A stretch of 64,000 nucleotides of DNA from Rhodococcus jostii NBRC 16295 (GCF_001894825.1 NZ_BCWY01000004.1:62001-126000), one strand, 5' to 3'. Positions 1 to 8,948 are shown, counted from the first letter of the stretch. The notes: generated from the sequence alone by a model not told the origin. A program made the numbers and translations.

Positions 1-1
1 G

Positions 2-679
2 TCGTACAAACTGACGGTCACGGTGCGCGGGGCGGGCGGACACGGTTCGTCGCCGTCGACCGCGCGCGATCCGATCACCGCGATGGCGGAGATGATCACG
101 TCGCTACAGACCATGGTGACCCGGACATTCGACGTCTTCGACCCGGTCGTCGTCACGGTCGCGAACGTGCAGGCCGGCTCGCGGCACAACATCATCCCCG
201 ACGACGCCCGGTTCGAGGCGACCGTCCGGTGCTACTCGCCCGCCACGTACGAGAAGGTGCCGACGGCGCTGCGACGGGTGCTCGAGGGGGTGGCGTCCGC
301 GCAACGTGTCGACGTCGATGTCGCGGTGGATCCCGAGTTCCCGATGACCGTCAACGACGGCAACGAGGTCGCGTTCGGTGCCGAGGTGGTCAGCGACCTC
401 ATGGGCGAGGACCGGTACGAGACCGTCACGCATCCGATGGCAGGGTCCGAGGACTTCTCCTACGTGCTGCAGGAAGTGCCCGGCGCCTTCATCGGACTGG
501 GTGCGTGCATGCCGGGCACCGACCCCGCAGCGGCCCCCATGAACCATTCGCCCCGAGCGCAATTCGACGACGCGGTGCTCGCCGACGCCGCCACCATCTA
601 CGCCGGACTGGCTGTTCGCAGGCTGGACAAGGCCGGTCTCGACACAGCCGCTGTCGCGGCGGGAAGTGACGCACGATGA
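2..679 (+). CDS. M20-family amidohydrolase/peptidase, C-terminal part (5' truncated)
   Basis: The reading frame is open from base 2, so the true start lies outside the window. What remains covers the dimerisation domain, beginning near the GAGGHGSSPS motif, and the C-terminal part of the catalytic domain. The ending GSEDFSYVL...PGAFIGLGA...NHSPRAQFDD is typical of M20 amidohydrolases that cleave N-acyl amino acids (hippuricase/IAA-amino-acid hydrolase type); these are metal-dependent cytoplasmic enzymes. The stop overlaps the start of the transporter gene by 4 bases (ATGA), so the two are translationally coupled. I infer that the transporter imports the substrate that this enzyme hydrolyses. 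The acyl or amino-acid specificity cannot be read from the fragment. Confidence 0.85.
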   Translation, partial: SYKLTVTVRGAGGHGSSPSTARDPITAMAEMITSLQTMVTRTFDVFDPVVVTVANVQAGSRHNIIPDDARFEATVRCYSPATYEKVPTALRRVLEGVASAQRVDVDVAVDPEFPMTVNDGNEVAFGAEVVSDLMGEDRYETVTHPMAGSEDFSYVLQEVPGAFIGLGACMPGTDPAAAPMNHSPRAQFDDAVLADAATIYAGLAVRRLDKAGLDTAAVAAGSDAR

Positions 680-1992
680 CCGAGACAGCCACCGAGACCG
701 GGTCCGTGACCGCCATCCGGCCGAGATCCGAGCGCTGGGAGAAGGCCCGCGCGATCGTCGGCGTGGGCACGGGCAACGGGATCGAGTACTTCGACTGGAC
801 CGTCTACGCGACGTTCGCCGCGTTCTTCGCCCCGCAGTTCTTCCACACCGGCTCCGCCGTCTCCGACCTGCTCGCGTCGTTCGGAGTCTTCGCCGTCGGA
901 TTCGTCGCCAGGCCGTTCGGCGGTCTGCTGTTCGGCTGGCTGTCGGACCGGCGGGGACGCAAACTGTCGATGACGCTCGCCGTCGGGCTGGCGGCCGTTG
1001 GCAGTCTCGTCATCGGTCTGACGCCGACCCATCAGACGATCGGCGTCGCCGCGGCGCTGGTCCTCGTCGTGGCGCGTCTCGCGCAGGGTGTCGCGCACGG
1101 CGGTGAGTTGCCGTCCGCGCAGACCTACATCGTCGAATTCGCGCCGAGCGCGCGGCGCGGACTGTGGTCGAGCCTCATCTACATCTCCAACACCACCGGT
1201 GTCGTCGTCGGAACGCTTCTCGGGGCACTGCTCACGACGACGCTGAGTGCGGAGCAGATGGCCGACTGGGGCTGGCGGGTGCCGTTCCTGCTGGGTGGTG
1301 TGCTCGGGCTGTTCGTGCTGTGGATGCGGTCGCGGATGAGTGAGACCGAGGTCTACGAGGAGTCGGGTGACGGGACGGCGAAACAGTCGATGTGGCAGCT
1401 GTTCCTGGCACACCGGCGGCAGGTGTTCCAGATCCTGTTCTTCACGGTCGGTGGTACCGTCGTCTACTACGTGTGGGCCGTGTCGGCGCCGGCGTACGCG
1501 ATCGCCGTCCGGGGCATCGACCCGTCCGGTGCGCTGTGGGCGGGAGTCGGCGCGAACCTGGTACTGATTGCGTCGCTGCCCTTCTGGGGCGCCCTGTCGG
1601 ACCGGATCGGCCGCAAGCCGGTGCTGTACATCGGGAACATCGGTATCGCGGCCCTGCTGTTTCCGCTGAACGCCCTGATCGGGCACAGCGCGGTCACCCT
1701 GTTTGCCGCGATGGCAATCGCCCTGTTCGTGATGGGCGCGATCCTGTCGGTCATGCCCGCGATGATGGCCGAACTGTTCCCCACCGGGTTGCGTGCCGCC
1801 GGTGTCGGAGTGCCGTACTCGATCGGCGTGGCCGCGTTCGGCGGGACGGCGGCGTACGTCCAGACGTTCTTCGCCGACCGCGGTACGCCGGAGCTGTTCG
1901 AGTGGTACGCCCTCGCGCTGATCGCCGTCTCGATCGCCGCACTCGTCACGATCCCGGAGACCCGGGGCCGGGATCTCGCGTCCCAGACGTAG
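676..1992 (+). CDS. MFS transporter, metabolite:H+ symporter (MHS) type
   Basis: This 438-residue protein has about 12 hydrophobic segments and the major-facilitator signature in the first cytoplasmic loop (GWLSDRRGRKLSM) and again in the second half (LSDRIGRKPVLY). The N-terminal GNGIEYFDWTVYATFAAFFAPQFF is characteristic of the MHS branch (shikimate, alpha-ketoglutarate and proline/betaine symporters). The ATG overlaps the stop of the amidohydrolase gene. The likely role is proton-coupled uptake of a carboxylate or acylated amino acid for that enzyme. A 46-base palindromic repeat follows 3 bases after the stop codon. Confidence 0.88.
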   Translation: MTETATETGSVTAIRPRSERWEKARAIVGVGTGNGIEYFDWTVYATFAAFFAPQFFHTGSAVSDLLASFGVFAVGFVARPFGGLLFGWLSDRRGRKLSMTLAVGLAAVGSLVIGLTPTHQTIGVAAALVLVVARLAQGVAHGGELPSAQTYIVEFAPSARRGLWSSLIYISNTTGVVVGTLLGALLTTTLSAEQMADWGWRVPFLLGGVLGLFVLWMRSRMSETEVYEESGDGTAKQSMWQLFLAHRRQVFQILFFTVGGTVVYYVWAVSAPAYAIAVRGIDPSGALWAGVGANLVLIASLPFWGALSDRIGRKPVLYIGNIGIAALLFPLNALIGHSAVTLFAAMAIALFVMGAILSVMPAMMAELFPTGLRAAGVGVPYSIGVAAFGGTAAYVQTFFADRGTPELFEWYALALIAVSIAALVTIPETRGRDLASQT

Positions 1993-1994
1993 CC

Positions 1995-2040
1995 CACGTG
2001 AGTGGCAATGTGTGCTCCGGTGCACTTTGCCACTCACGTG
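1995..2040. repeat. 46-bp intergenic palindrome, copy 1
   Basis: Two 14-base arms pair perfectly (CACGTGAGTGGCAA and TTGCCACTCACGTG) around an 18-base centre that can itself pair GTG with CAC. A second copy of identical length lies at 39274-39319 with 37 of 46 bases identical. Both are followed by a GGGGGAGG stretch and then by the gene of an exported protein. It could act as a terminator for the preceding symporter gene or as a dispersed palindromic element; the recurrence argues for the latter. Confidence 0.75.
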
Positions 2041-2064
2041 CGGGGGAGGCTCTATGTTGAAGCG

Positions 2065-3228
2065 GTGAAGACACACTCGGTACGAATGAGGCGAGCCGCG
2101 GTAAGTATCGCGATCGCCTCCCTGACGGTGGGCGGCACCTGCCTCGCCGCCCAGGCCGCCTTCGCCGACGACGCCGACCGCTCGCCGGGCAGCGTCGTCG
2201 AGGTCGAGTCGCTGCCCACGGACCTCTGGATTCCCGGCACCGCCGACGCGCAGCGAATCACCTACTGGTCGATCGGATCCGACGGAAATCCGGCGCTCAG
2301 CAGCGGCGCCGTGTACGTGCCGCCGGGGGAGGCGCCCGACGGGGGATGGCCGGTGGTCGCGTGGGCGCACGGCACGTCAGGTCTCGCGGACGACTGCGCA
2401 CCCTCGCTCGTCGGGCCCGCCCTCCCCGAGCGCGACTACCCGTACCTCGGGCGCTGGCTCGAGCAGGGCTACGCCGTCGTCTCCACCGATTACGTCGGCC
2501 TCGGCACACCCGGCGTGATGCCGTACCTCGACGGAAAGGTCGAGGCGCACAGCGTCGTCGATTCCGTGAAGGCCGCCCGCAGCGTCGACGAGTCGCTGTC
2601 GAACAAGTGGGTCGTGGTCGGGCAGTCGCAGGGCGGCGGCGCCGCGATCACCACCGCCCGCTACGCCACCGAGTACGGCGGCGACTCGCTCGACTACCGC
2701 GGGGCCGTGGGAACGGGGGTCCCCGCCAACATCGAGTTGACCCTGCTGCCGCTCGGCCCGGGCGTGCCGCCCACGTCGATTCCCGCCGGACTCACGTCGT
2801 ATCTGTTCTACATCCTCGCGGGACTGCGGTCGGCGCACCCCGAGATCGACCTCGACTCGTACCTCACACCGCTGGGCGCCCAGTATGTGAACGCGGCGGA
2901 ACAGCTGTGCGTCAACGAACTTCACGATGCCGCGGAAGGCGTGGTGGTCGGTGACCTGTTCAGCAGGCCACTGAATCAGATCCCGAATTTCCACGGACTG
3001 CTGGTGGACTACATGGGCGTACCGACGAGCGGTTACGACCGTCCCCTGTTCATCGGGCAGGGCCTCACCGACATCGACGTTCCCGCGCCCTCGGCGTTCT
3101 CGCTGGTGGCCGCGCTCACCGCCAACGGGGAGCCGGTCACGTTCACGACGTACCCCACCGACCACAGCGGCACGCTGATCGATTCGCAGGCCGACACCAT
3201 TCCGTTCGTGCGGGGGCTTTTCGACTGA
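2065..3228 (+). CDS. Secreted lipase/esterase (secretory lipase family)
   Basis: I place the start at GTG 2065; the upstream open frame would translate the palindrome. The N-terminus has basic residues, a hydrophobic stretch (AAVSIAIASLTVGGTCLAAQAAFA) and a probable signal-peptidase site after AFA. The mature protein is an alpha/beta hydrolase of the secretory lipase (LIP) family. The nucleophile is in GQSQGGG, and plausible acid and histidine residues lie in the TDIDVPAP and TDHSG regions. Its expected role is extracellular hydrolysis of acylglycerols or esters. The promoter is probably within or next to the palindrome. Confidence 0.8.
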   Translation: MKTHSVRMRRAAVSIAIASLTVGGTCLAAQAAFADDADRSPGSVVEVESLPTDLWIPGTADAQRITYWSIGSDGNPALSSGAVYVPPGEAPDGGWPVVAWAHGTSGLADDCAPSLVGPALPERDYPYLGRWLEQGYAVVSTDYVGLGTPGVMPYLDGKVEAHSVVDSVKAARSVDESLSNKWVVVGQSQGGGAAITTARYATEYGGDSLDYRGAVGTGVPANIELTLLPLGPGVPPTSIPAGLTSYLFYILAGLRSAHPEIDLDSYLTPLGAQYVNAAEQLCVNELHDAAEGVVVGDLFSRPLNQIPNFHGLLVDYMGVPTSGYDRPLFIGQGLTDIDVPAPSAFSLVAALTANGEPVTFTTYPTDHSGTLIDSQADTIPFVRGLFD

Positions 3229-3239
3229 GTGAACTCGGC

Positions 3240-3260
3240 ACTGTCCAGAATCCGGACAGT
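3240..3260. promoter_or_regulatory. Inverted repeat ACTGTCC-N7-GGACAGT, candidate regulator operator
   Basis: Perfect 7-base arms separated by 7 bases lie about 125 bases upstream of the chosen start of the AcoR-like regulator. The same core (TGTCC-N7-GGACA) recurs at 5079-5095 before the aldehyde dehydrogenase gene, which suggests that one protein, most simply the regulator itself, binds both. Confidence 0.6.
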
Positions 3261-3385
3261 TGCTCGGCGCGCTCCAGGGGCACTATGGCGTGGGTCACAC
3301 TGTGTGGGTACGTTCGGGTGTGTGTCGTGCACCGGTGCACGACCGAACCGAGCGCGGCGAGGAGTCGAGGTTGGAGTTTGGCGGC

Positions 3386-5041
3386 ATGACCGGGCACGCG
3401 GCGATGCGGCCGGAGATCGCGTTGTCGTGGAAGCGTTCGGCGCTCAGCGGGCTGGAACCGAGTTCGACGCCGGACGGTGATCCCTGCCCCGACGTGGACA
3501 AGTCCAGCCGGCTCCTGCAGGCGGCCCGCCCCGTCCTCGACGAGATGGAACAGCAACTCCAGGGCACCGGGTTCTGCGTGCTGCTCGCCGACCGCGACTG
3601 CCGCATCGTCGCCCGGCTCTTCGACGGCCGCAGACTCGAGCGCATGATCGACGACGCCGGTGCGGTACTGGGGTCGAGGTTCGGCGAGGACTGCGTCGGG
3701 ACCACGGCGCTGGGGACGCCCCTCGAGGTCCGGCGCGGTGTCGTGATCCACGGCGAGGAGCACTACCTCGAACGGTTCAAGGACCTCAGCTGCTACGGCC
3801 ACCCGATCGTCCACCCGGTGACCCGCCGCGTGGAGGGCATCCTCGACATGACGGGCGTCGCATCCCGGGCCAATCCGCTGTTCGCCCCGTTCCTCGCCCG
3901 CGCGGCGGGCGACATCGAACGACGCCTCCTCGAGGGGTCCAGGGTGTCGCAGCAGCGGCTCGTGGACGCATTCCAGCGGGTGTCGCCGCAGAATCAGATG
4001 GCGGTCACCGCGATCGGTGAGGACATCCTGCTCAGCAACCGGGTCGCGCTCGACCTCCTGCAGGTGTCCGACCATGCGACGCTCAGGGGTCTCGCCGCCG
4101 ACCTGCGACCGGACCAGTCGAAGACGGTGCGGATCGAATTGTCCTCGGGCGAACCGGCGTTGGTCCGGGCCGATTACGTGGCAGGCACCGACGGCGGGGC
4201 GGTGTTCGTCGTCCGCCCGGACCGTCGCATCAGCACCCCGATCCGGCGCGGCAAGTCGCCGTCGAGTTCCGTTGTGGAACGCAGCAGATCGGAGTTGTCG
4301 CGGCTGCGCGAGACCCGGGATCCGGTGGTGATCAGCGGCGAACCGGGCACCGGCAGGACCACCGCGGTCCGGGATCTGGCGGGCGACCGGTCGCTCGTAT
4401 GTATGGACGCGGTCGCGATCGCGCTCGACGGCGCCGAGGCATGGATCGACCAGCTTCGCGCGCTGGCGGTGGGGCCCGCCGCGGTCCTCGCGATCGAAGA
4501 GGTGCAACTGTTGCCCGAATCGATGTTGCCCCTGGTCGTGAAGCTGCTGGCGGCGGATTCGGGGCCGCGGATCGTGATGACGAGTTCACCCCTCGGCGAC
4601 CTGTCGCCGGGTGCCGCAGGTCTGGTCGGCCGGTGCGCCGGGCAGGTGGTGCTGCCACCGCTGCGGCAACGCACCCGCGAGTTCGCGGACCTCGCGCAGG
4701 CGGTCCTCGATTCCGTCGAACCAGGACTGCGGCTCACCTCGAGCGCGCTCGACGCTCTGATCGCACGCGACTGGCCGGGCAATCTCGCGGAACTGTCCGT
4801 CGTGCTGCAGGCGGCAGCGGGGAGACGCACCAGCGCGCACATCGCCGCCGCGGATCTGCCCGACCTGTACCGGACCCCGCCGCGGGTGTCCCGGCTGGCC
4901 GGCCGTGAACGCGCCGAACGCCAGGCAATCGTCGACGCACTGCAGGAATGTGGCGGCAACAAGGTGCACGCCGCGGCCGCGCTGGGCATCAGCCGAAGCA
5001 CGCTGTACGTCCGGATGCGAGCCCTCGAAATCACCGTCTAG
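3386..5041 (+). CDS. AcoR-like GAF/AAA+/Fis-type transcriptional regulator without the GAFTGA loop
   Basis: A GGAG ribosome site precedes ATG 3386, giving 551 residues. The N-terminal part (about 50-200) is GAF-like and resembles AcoR regulators. The central part has a recognisable Walker A (GEPGTGRT, about 318-325) and Walker B-like AVLAIEE, but I see no GAFTGA loop, the sigma-54 contact of true enhancer-binding proteins. The C-terminus is a Fis-type helix-turn-helix (GGNKVHAAAALGISRSTLYVRM). Actinobacteria lack sigma-54, so this class must act on another polymerase form. It lies upstream of, and in the same direction as, aldehyde and alcohol dehydrogenase genes, and is the probable activator of that operon in response to an alcohol, diol or ketone-derived signal. 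Confidence 0.85.
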   Translation: MTGHAAMRPEIALSWKRSALSGLEPSSTPDGDPCPDVDKSSRLLQAARPVLDEMEQQLQGTGFCVLLADRDCRIVARLFDGRRLERMIDDAGAVLGSRFGEDCVGTTALGTPLEVRRGVVIHGEEHYLERFKDLSCYGHPIVHPVTRRVEGILDMTGVASRANPLFAPFLARAAGDIERRLLEGSRVSQQRLVDAFQRVSPQNQMAVTAIGEDILLSNRVALDLLQVSDHATLRGLAADLRPDQSKTVRIELSSGEPALVRADYVAGTDGGAVFVVRPDRRISTPIRRGKSPSSSVVERSRSELSRLRETRDPVVISGEPGTGRTTAVRDLAGDRSLVCMDAVAIALDGAEAWIDQLRALAVGPAAVLAIEEVQLLPESMLPLVVKLLAADSGPRIVMTSSPLGDLSPGAAGLVGRCAGQVVLPPLRQRTREFADLAQAVLDSVEPGLRLTSSALDALIARDWPGNLAELSVVLQAAAGRRTSAHIAAADLPDLYRTPPRVSRLAGRERAERQAIVDALQECGGNKVHAAAALGISRSTLYVRMRALEITV

Positions 5042-5078
5042 CAGCAGTTTCATCCACCGAAGCGCGACCGTCCGGAGG

Positions 5079-5095
5079 TGTCCGAAGTCAGGACA
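5079..5095. promoter_or_regulatory. Inverted repeat TGTCC-N7-GGACA upstream of aldehyde dehydrogenase
   Basis: It has the same arms and same 7-base spacing as the site at 3240-3260, and is centred about 70 bases before the aldehyde dehydrogenase start. That is a plausible activator position. It is the probable binding site of the AcoR-like regulator encoded just upstream. Confidence 0.6.
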
Positions 5096-5157
5096 GTTAG
5101 TGATATGGCAATCAGTGCACTATGAGCCACGTCACATTCGCAACTTCGGAGGTTTTG

Positions 5158-6666
5158 ATGACAGCGACGATCGAACCCAGCCAAGCGGAACTCTTGCCGT
5201 CGGTACGGAACTTTCTGTCCGGCACCAAGCGATTCCTCGTTGGAGGGCAGTGGGTGGAATCGGCGAGCGGCGAGACGTTCGAGACGATCGACCCCGCCAA
5301 CGGGCAGGTGCTGACCACCGTCGCACGCGGCGGCGCCGAGGACGTCGACCGCGCAGTCCGGGCCGCACGCAAAGCATTCGACGAGGGCCCGTGGTCCACC
5401 ATGAAGCCCAACGAGCGCGAACGCCTGATCTGGCGCGTCGGCGACATCCTCTCCGAGCGCGCCGACGAATTCGGTCAGCTCGAGGCGCTCGACAACGGCA
5501 AGTCGGCGGGTATCGCATCGGCTGTCGACGTCGCGTGGTCGGCCGACATCTTCCGCTACTTCGCGGGCTGGGCCACCAAGATCGAGGGCAGCACGGTCAA
5601 CGTGAGCATGCCGTTCGTCCCCGGCGGCCAGTTCCACGCGTACACGCTGCGTGAACCCGTCGGAGTCTGCGGACTGATCGTGCCCTGGAACTTCCCGCTG
5701 CTCATGGCCGCGTTCAAGCTCGCCCCCGCGCTCGCCGCAGGCAACACCGTGATCCTCAAGCCCGCGGAGCAGACGCCGCTCACCGCGATCCTGCTCGGCG
5801 AGGTGTTCGAGGAGGCAGGGTTCCCGCCGGGCGTCGTCAACATCGTCACCGGCTACGGCGACGCCGGCGCTGCACTGTCGGCGCACGACGACGTCGACAA
5901 GATCGCGTTCACCGGTTCCACCGAGGTCGGCAAGAAGATCGTCGACGCCGCCCGCGGCAACCTGAAGAAGGTCTCTCTCGAACTCGGCGGCAAGAGCGCC
6001 AACGTCGTGTTCGCGGACGCGGACTTCGACGCCGCCGTCACCGGATCCCTCAACGCCTGGCTGTTCAACCACGGCCAGTGCTGCGTCGCCGGAACCCGGA
6101 TGTTCGTCGAGGACAGCATCTTCGACGACTTCACCGCCGCCGTTGCCGAAGCCGCCAGCCAGGTGAAGATCGGCCCCGGACTCGACCCCACCACCCAGCT
6201 CGGACCGCTGGTGTCGCAGGAACAGTTCGACAAGGTCACCGGCTACCTGGCCGCCGGACTCGCCGACGGCGCCCGCGCCCTCACCGGCGGAAAGCGCTGG
6301 GGCGACACCGGCTTCTACGTCGAGCCGACGGTGTTCGTGGACGTGAAGCCCGAGTTCAGCATCGTCGAGGAGGAGATCTTCGGCCCCGTCGTCGCAGCGC
6401 TCCCGTTCAATGCCGAGGAGGGAGTCGCGAAGGCCGCGAACAGCAGCATCTACGGCCTCGCCGCCGGAATCTGGACCAAGGACCTGTCCAAGGCGCACCT
6501 CACGGCCCGTCAACTCAAGGCCGGTTCGGTGTGGATCAACCAGTACAACGGGTTCGACACCGCCATGCCGTTCGGCGGATACAAGCAGTCCGGGTGGGGA
6601 CGTGAGCTCGGGGCCACCGCCATCGATCTCTACACCCAGACCAAAGCCGTCAACATCGCACTCTGA
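5158..6666 (+). CDS. NAD(P)+-dependent aldehyde dehydrogenase
   Basis: The start ATG 5158 follows GGAGG at good spacing; an upstream in-frame ATG at 5122 has no such site. The 502-residue protein is a full-length ALDH with VPWNFPL, FTGSTEVGKK in the cofactor region, general-base Glu near 275 (ELGGKS) and nucleophilic Cys near 309 (GQCC). It belongs to the betaine-aldehyde/acetaldehyde-type branch. The alcohol dehydrogenase gene starts 25 bases downstream, so the pair should oxidise an alcohol through the aldehyde to the acid. Control is probably by the upstream AcoR-like regulator through the repeat at 5079. The carbon source is not determined by sequence. Confidence 0.92.
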   Translation: MTATIEPSQAELLPSVRNFLSGTKRFLVGGQWVESASGETFETIDPANGQVLTTVARGGAEDVDRAVRAARKAFDEGPWSTMKPNERERLIWRVGDILSERADEFGQLEALDNGKSAGIASAVDVAWSADIFRYFAGWATKIEGSTVNVSMPFVPGGQFHAYTLREPVGVCGLIVPWNFPLLMAAFKLAPALAAGNTVILKPAEQTPLTAILLGEVFEEAGFPPGVVNIVTGYGDAGAALSAHDDVDKIAFTGSTEVGKKIVDAARGNLKKVSLELGGKSANVVFADADFDAAVTGSLNAWLFNHGQCCVAGTRMFVEDSIFDDFTAAVAEAASQVKIGPGLDPTTQLGPLVSQEQFDKVTGYLAAGLADGARALTGGKRWGDTGFYVEPTVFVDVKPEFSIVEEEIFGPVVAALPFNAEEGVAKAANSSIYGLAAGIWTKDLSKAHLTARQLKAGSVWINQYNGFDTAMPFGGYKQSGWGRELGATAIDLYTQTKAVNIAL

Positions 6667-6691
6667 CCGTCACTCAACGAGGAGAGAAGAC

Positions 6692-7801
6692 ATGAAGACC
6701 AAAGCAGCGGTTCTGTTCGAGACGCACAAGCCGTTCGAGATCATCGAACTCGAGCTCGACGGTCCGGGTCCCGGAGAAGTGCTCATCAAGTACGTCGCGG
6801 CAGGTCTGTGCCACTCGGATCTGCACCTCACCGACGGCGATCTGCCGCCGCGGTTCCCCATCGTCGGCGGGCACGAGGGTTCGGGCATCATCGAGGAAGT
6901 CGGCCCCGGTGTCACCAAGGTGAAGCCCGGCGACCACGTGGTCTGCAGCTTCATCCCTAACTGCGGTACGTGTCGCTACTGCGCCACCGGACGCCAGAAC
7001 CTGTGTGACATGGGCGCCACCATCCTCGAAGGCTCGATGCCGGACGGTTCGTTCCGCTTCCACTCGGGCAAGCAGGATTTCGGTGCCATGTGCATGCTCG
7101 GCACGTTCGCGGAGCGGGCCACCATCTCGCAGCACTCGGTGGTGAAGGTTGACGACTGGCTTCCGCTGGAAACCGCCGTCCTCGTCGGCTGCGGTGTGCC
7201 GTCCGGCTGGGGCACCGCGGTGTACGCGGGCGGAGTCCGGGCCGGCGACACCGTCGTCATCTACGGCATCGGCGGACTCGGCATCAACGCCGTGCAGGGC
7301 GCGGTCAGCGCCGGCGCCAAGTACGTCGTGGTGGTCGACCCGGTGGCGATGAAGCGGGAGGCCGCACTCAAATTCGGCGCCACCCACGCGTTCGCGGACG
7401 CCGCGACCGCGGCGGAGAAGGTCAACGAACTGACCTGGGGACAGGGCGCCGATCAGGCCCTCATCCTCGTGGGTACCGTCGACGAAGAAGTGGTGCAGAA
7501 CGCGACCGCCGTCATCGGTAAGGGCGGCACCGTCGTCATCACCGGCCTCGCCGACCCTGCCAAGCTCACCGTGCACATCTCGGGAACCGACCTGACCCTG
7601 AACCAGAAGACGATCAAGGGTTCGCTGTTCGGTTCGGCCAACCCGCAGTACGACATCGTCCGTCTGCTGCGCCTGTACGACGCCGGTCAGCTCAAGCTCG
7701 ACGAGCTGATCACCACCAAGTACACGCTCGAGCAGGTCAACGAGGGCTATCAGGATCTGCGTGACGGAAAGAACCTTCGTGGCGTGATCGTCCACCAGTA
7801 G
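6692..7801 (+). CDS. Zinc-dependent alcohol dehydrogenase, NDMA-dependent (mycofactocin-associated) type
   Basis: ATG 6692 follows GAGGAGAGAAGAC. The 369-residue medium-chain dehydrogenase shows the catalytic-zinc region (GLCHSDLH, GGHEGSG), the structural-zinc cysteines (CGTCRYCATGRQNLC) and a Rossmann motif (GIGGLGINAVQG). The inserted region after the cysteines (GATILEGSMPDGSFRF) is the feature I associate with the NDMA-dependent alcohol dehydrogenase family, known in actinobacteria to hold a bound nicotinamide re-oxidised through mycofactocin. No mycofactocin biosynthesis gene is visible here, so the cofactor would come from elsewhere in the genome. It is the partner of the aldehyde dehydrogenase in the same operon and is followed by a strong stem-loop. 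Confidence 0.85.
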   Translation: MKTKAAVLFETHKPFEIIELELDGPGPGEVLIKYVAAGLCHSDLHLTDGDLPPRFPIVGGHEGSGIIEEVGPGVTKVKPGDHVVCSFIPNCGTCRYCATGRQNLCDMGATILEGSMPDGSFRFHSGKQDFGAMCMLGTFAERATISQHSVVKVDDWLPLETAVLVGCGVPSGWGTAVYAGGVRAGDTVVIYGIGGLGINAVQGAVSAGAKYVVVVDPVAMKREAALKFGATHAFADAATAAEKVNELTWGQGADQALILVGTVDEEVVQNATAVIGKGGTVVITGLADPAKLTVHISGTDLTLNQKTIKGSLFGSANPQYDIVRLLRLYDAGQLKLDELITTKYTLEQVNEGYQDLRDGKNLRGVIVHQ

Positions 7802-7811
7802 GCGGCTTCGC

Positions 7812-7861
7812 CGCCCGTGCGCGGTTGACGAGTCCAGAGACTCCTCAACCGCGCACGGGCG
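7812..7861. terminator. Bidirectional terminator-like stem-loop
   Basis: Arms of 23 bases (CGCCCGTGCGCGGTTGACGA...) pair at 22 positions around a 4-base loop. It sits between the convergent alcohol dehydrogenase and LLM genes, and the LLM stop codon lies inside the stem. There is no T-run, as is common in actinobacteria. Confidence 0.75.
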
Positions 7862-8840
7862 CGGAGCGCCACACGTCGGCGAGCAGGTCGTATGTCTTCA
7901 GCCAGGACGCGGTGTCCTCGGCGTGAGAGGCGACGATCAGCTCGTCGGCCTGGGCGTGCTCGGCGAACTCGTCGAGGTAGGTCTTGACCTCGGTGGGTGT
8001 GCCGACCGCGGAGTAGCGCACCATCTGCGCGACCTGCTGACCGGCCGGGGACGACATGATGAGGTCGACTTCCTCGGGGGTGAACTTCTGCCCGCGGCCG
8101 ACCATCTGCACCACCCGCCGCCGCAGGGAGGCTTCGAATTGCCGGTGCGCGTCCTCGGTGGTGTCCGCGGCGATGGCGTTGACACCGGCGATCACGTACG
8201 GCTCGGACAGGTCCTCCGACGGCTCGAACCGCTCCCGGTACAGCGTGACGGCGTCGACGAGTGACTCGGGCGAGAAGTGGGACGCGTTGGCGTAGGGGAG
8301 GCCGAGCTTCGCGGCGAGCTGCGCGCCGAACAGCGACGACCCGAGAATGTACAGGGGAACGTTCGTGCCCTTACCGGGGACCGCGTCGACGCCGGGAACC
8401 CGGGACACGCCTCGGAGGTAGGCCTGGAGTTCCAGCACGTCCTGCGGGAACCGGTCCGCCGACGCCGGGTCGCGGCGCAGGGCGTACATCGTCTTCTGGT
8501 CACTTCCGGGGGCACGCCCGAGACCGAGGTCGATACGCCCGGGATGCAGGGTGGCGAGGGTGCCGAACTGCTCGGCGATCGTCAGCGGCGCGTGGTTGGG
8601 CAGCATGATGCCGCCTGCGCCGAGCCGGATGCTCTCGGTGTGGGCCGCGACGTGGGCGATGAGGACGCTCGTCGCCGAGGACCCGATCGACGGCATGTTG
8701 TGATGCTCCGCGTACCAGATGCGCCGGTAGCCGCGGGTCTCCGCGAGTTGCGCCAGCTTCACGCTCGCATCGAAGCTGTCCCGGGCCGTGTCGCCCTCGC
8801 GGATGTAGGCCAGATCCAGAATCGACAGCACAGCACTCAC
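7845..8840 (-). CDS. Luciferase-like (LLM) flavin oxidoreductase, group 1 type
   Basis: I chose GTG 8840 because AAAGGTGACGAAGCC precedes it, and the longer open frame would begin inside the upstream hairpin. The 331-residue product has the bacterial-luciferase-like TIM barrel: [46 protein letters not shown] and [13 protein letters not shown]. This is the MsnO8-like group 1 pattern. It should use reduced FMN, or possibly F420, on an unknown substrate. It lies downstream of another LLM gene in the same direction, but a hairpin between them argues for separate transcripts. Confidence 0.85.
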   Translation of the reverse strand: MSAVLSILDLAYIREGDTARDSFDASVKLAQLAETRGYRRIWYAEHHNMPSIGSSATSVLIAHVAAHTESIRLGAGGIMLPNHAPLTIAEQFGTLATLHPGRIDLGLGRAPGSDQKTMYALRRDPASADRFPQDVLELQAYLRGVSRVPGVDAVPGKGTNVPLYILGSSLFGAQLAAKLGLPYANASHFSPESLVDAVTLYRERFEPSEDLSEPYVIAGVNAIAADTTEDAHRQFEASLRRRVVQMVGRGQKFTPEEVDLIMSSPAGQQVAQMVRYSAVGTPTEVKTYLDEFAEHAQADELIVASHAEDTASWLKTYDLLADVWRSAPVRG

Positions 8841-8887
8841 GGCTTCGTCACCTTTCGTCACCAAGAACAGGCGCAAGAGGTTAGCCT

Positions 8888-8927
8888 CGCGCACTACCTC
8901 TGGGTGCAACCGCAGAGGTAGTGCGCG
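8888..8927. terminator. Stem-loop between two LLM oxidoreductase genes
   Basis: Perfect 15-base arms (CGCGCACTACCTCTG and CAGAGGTAGTGCGCG) flank a 10-base loop. It lies 21 bases past the stop of the minus-strand gene ending at 8949, so it probably terminates that transcript. Confidence 0.75.
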
Positions 8928-8948
8928 TATTCCGGGAAGCCGGAGCGA

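Noticed and set aside
598-2370. A 590-codon minus-strand frame across the MHS transporter
   Set aside because: Antisense to a transporter with full MFS signatures; the composition is Arg/Asp/His-rich without motifs.
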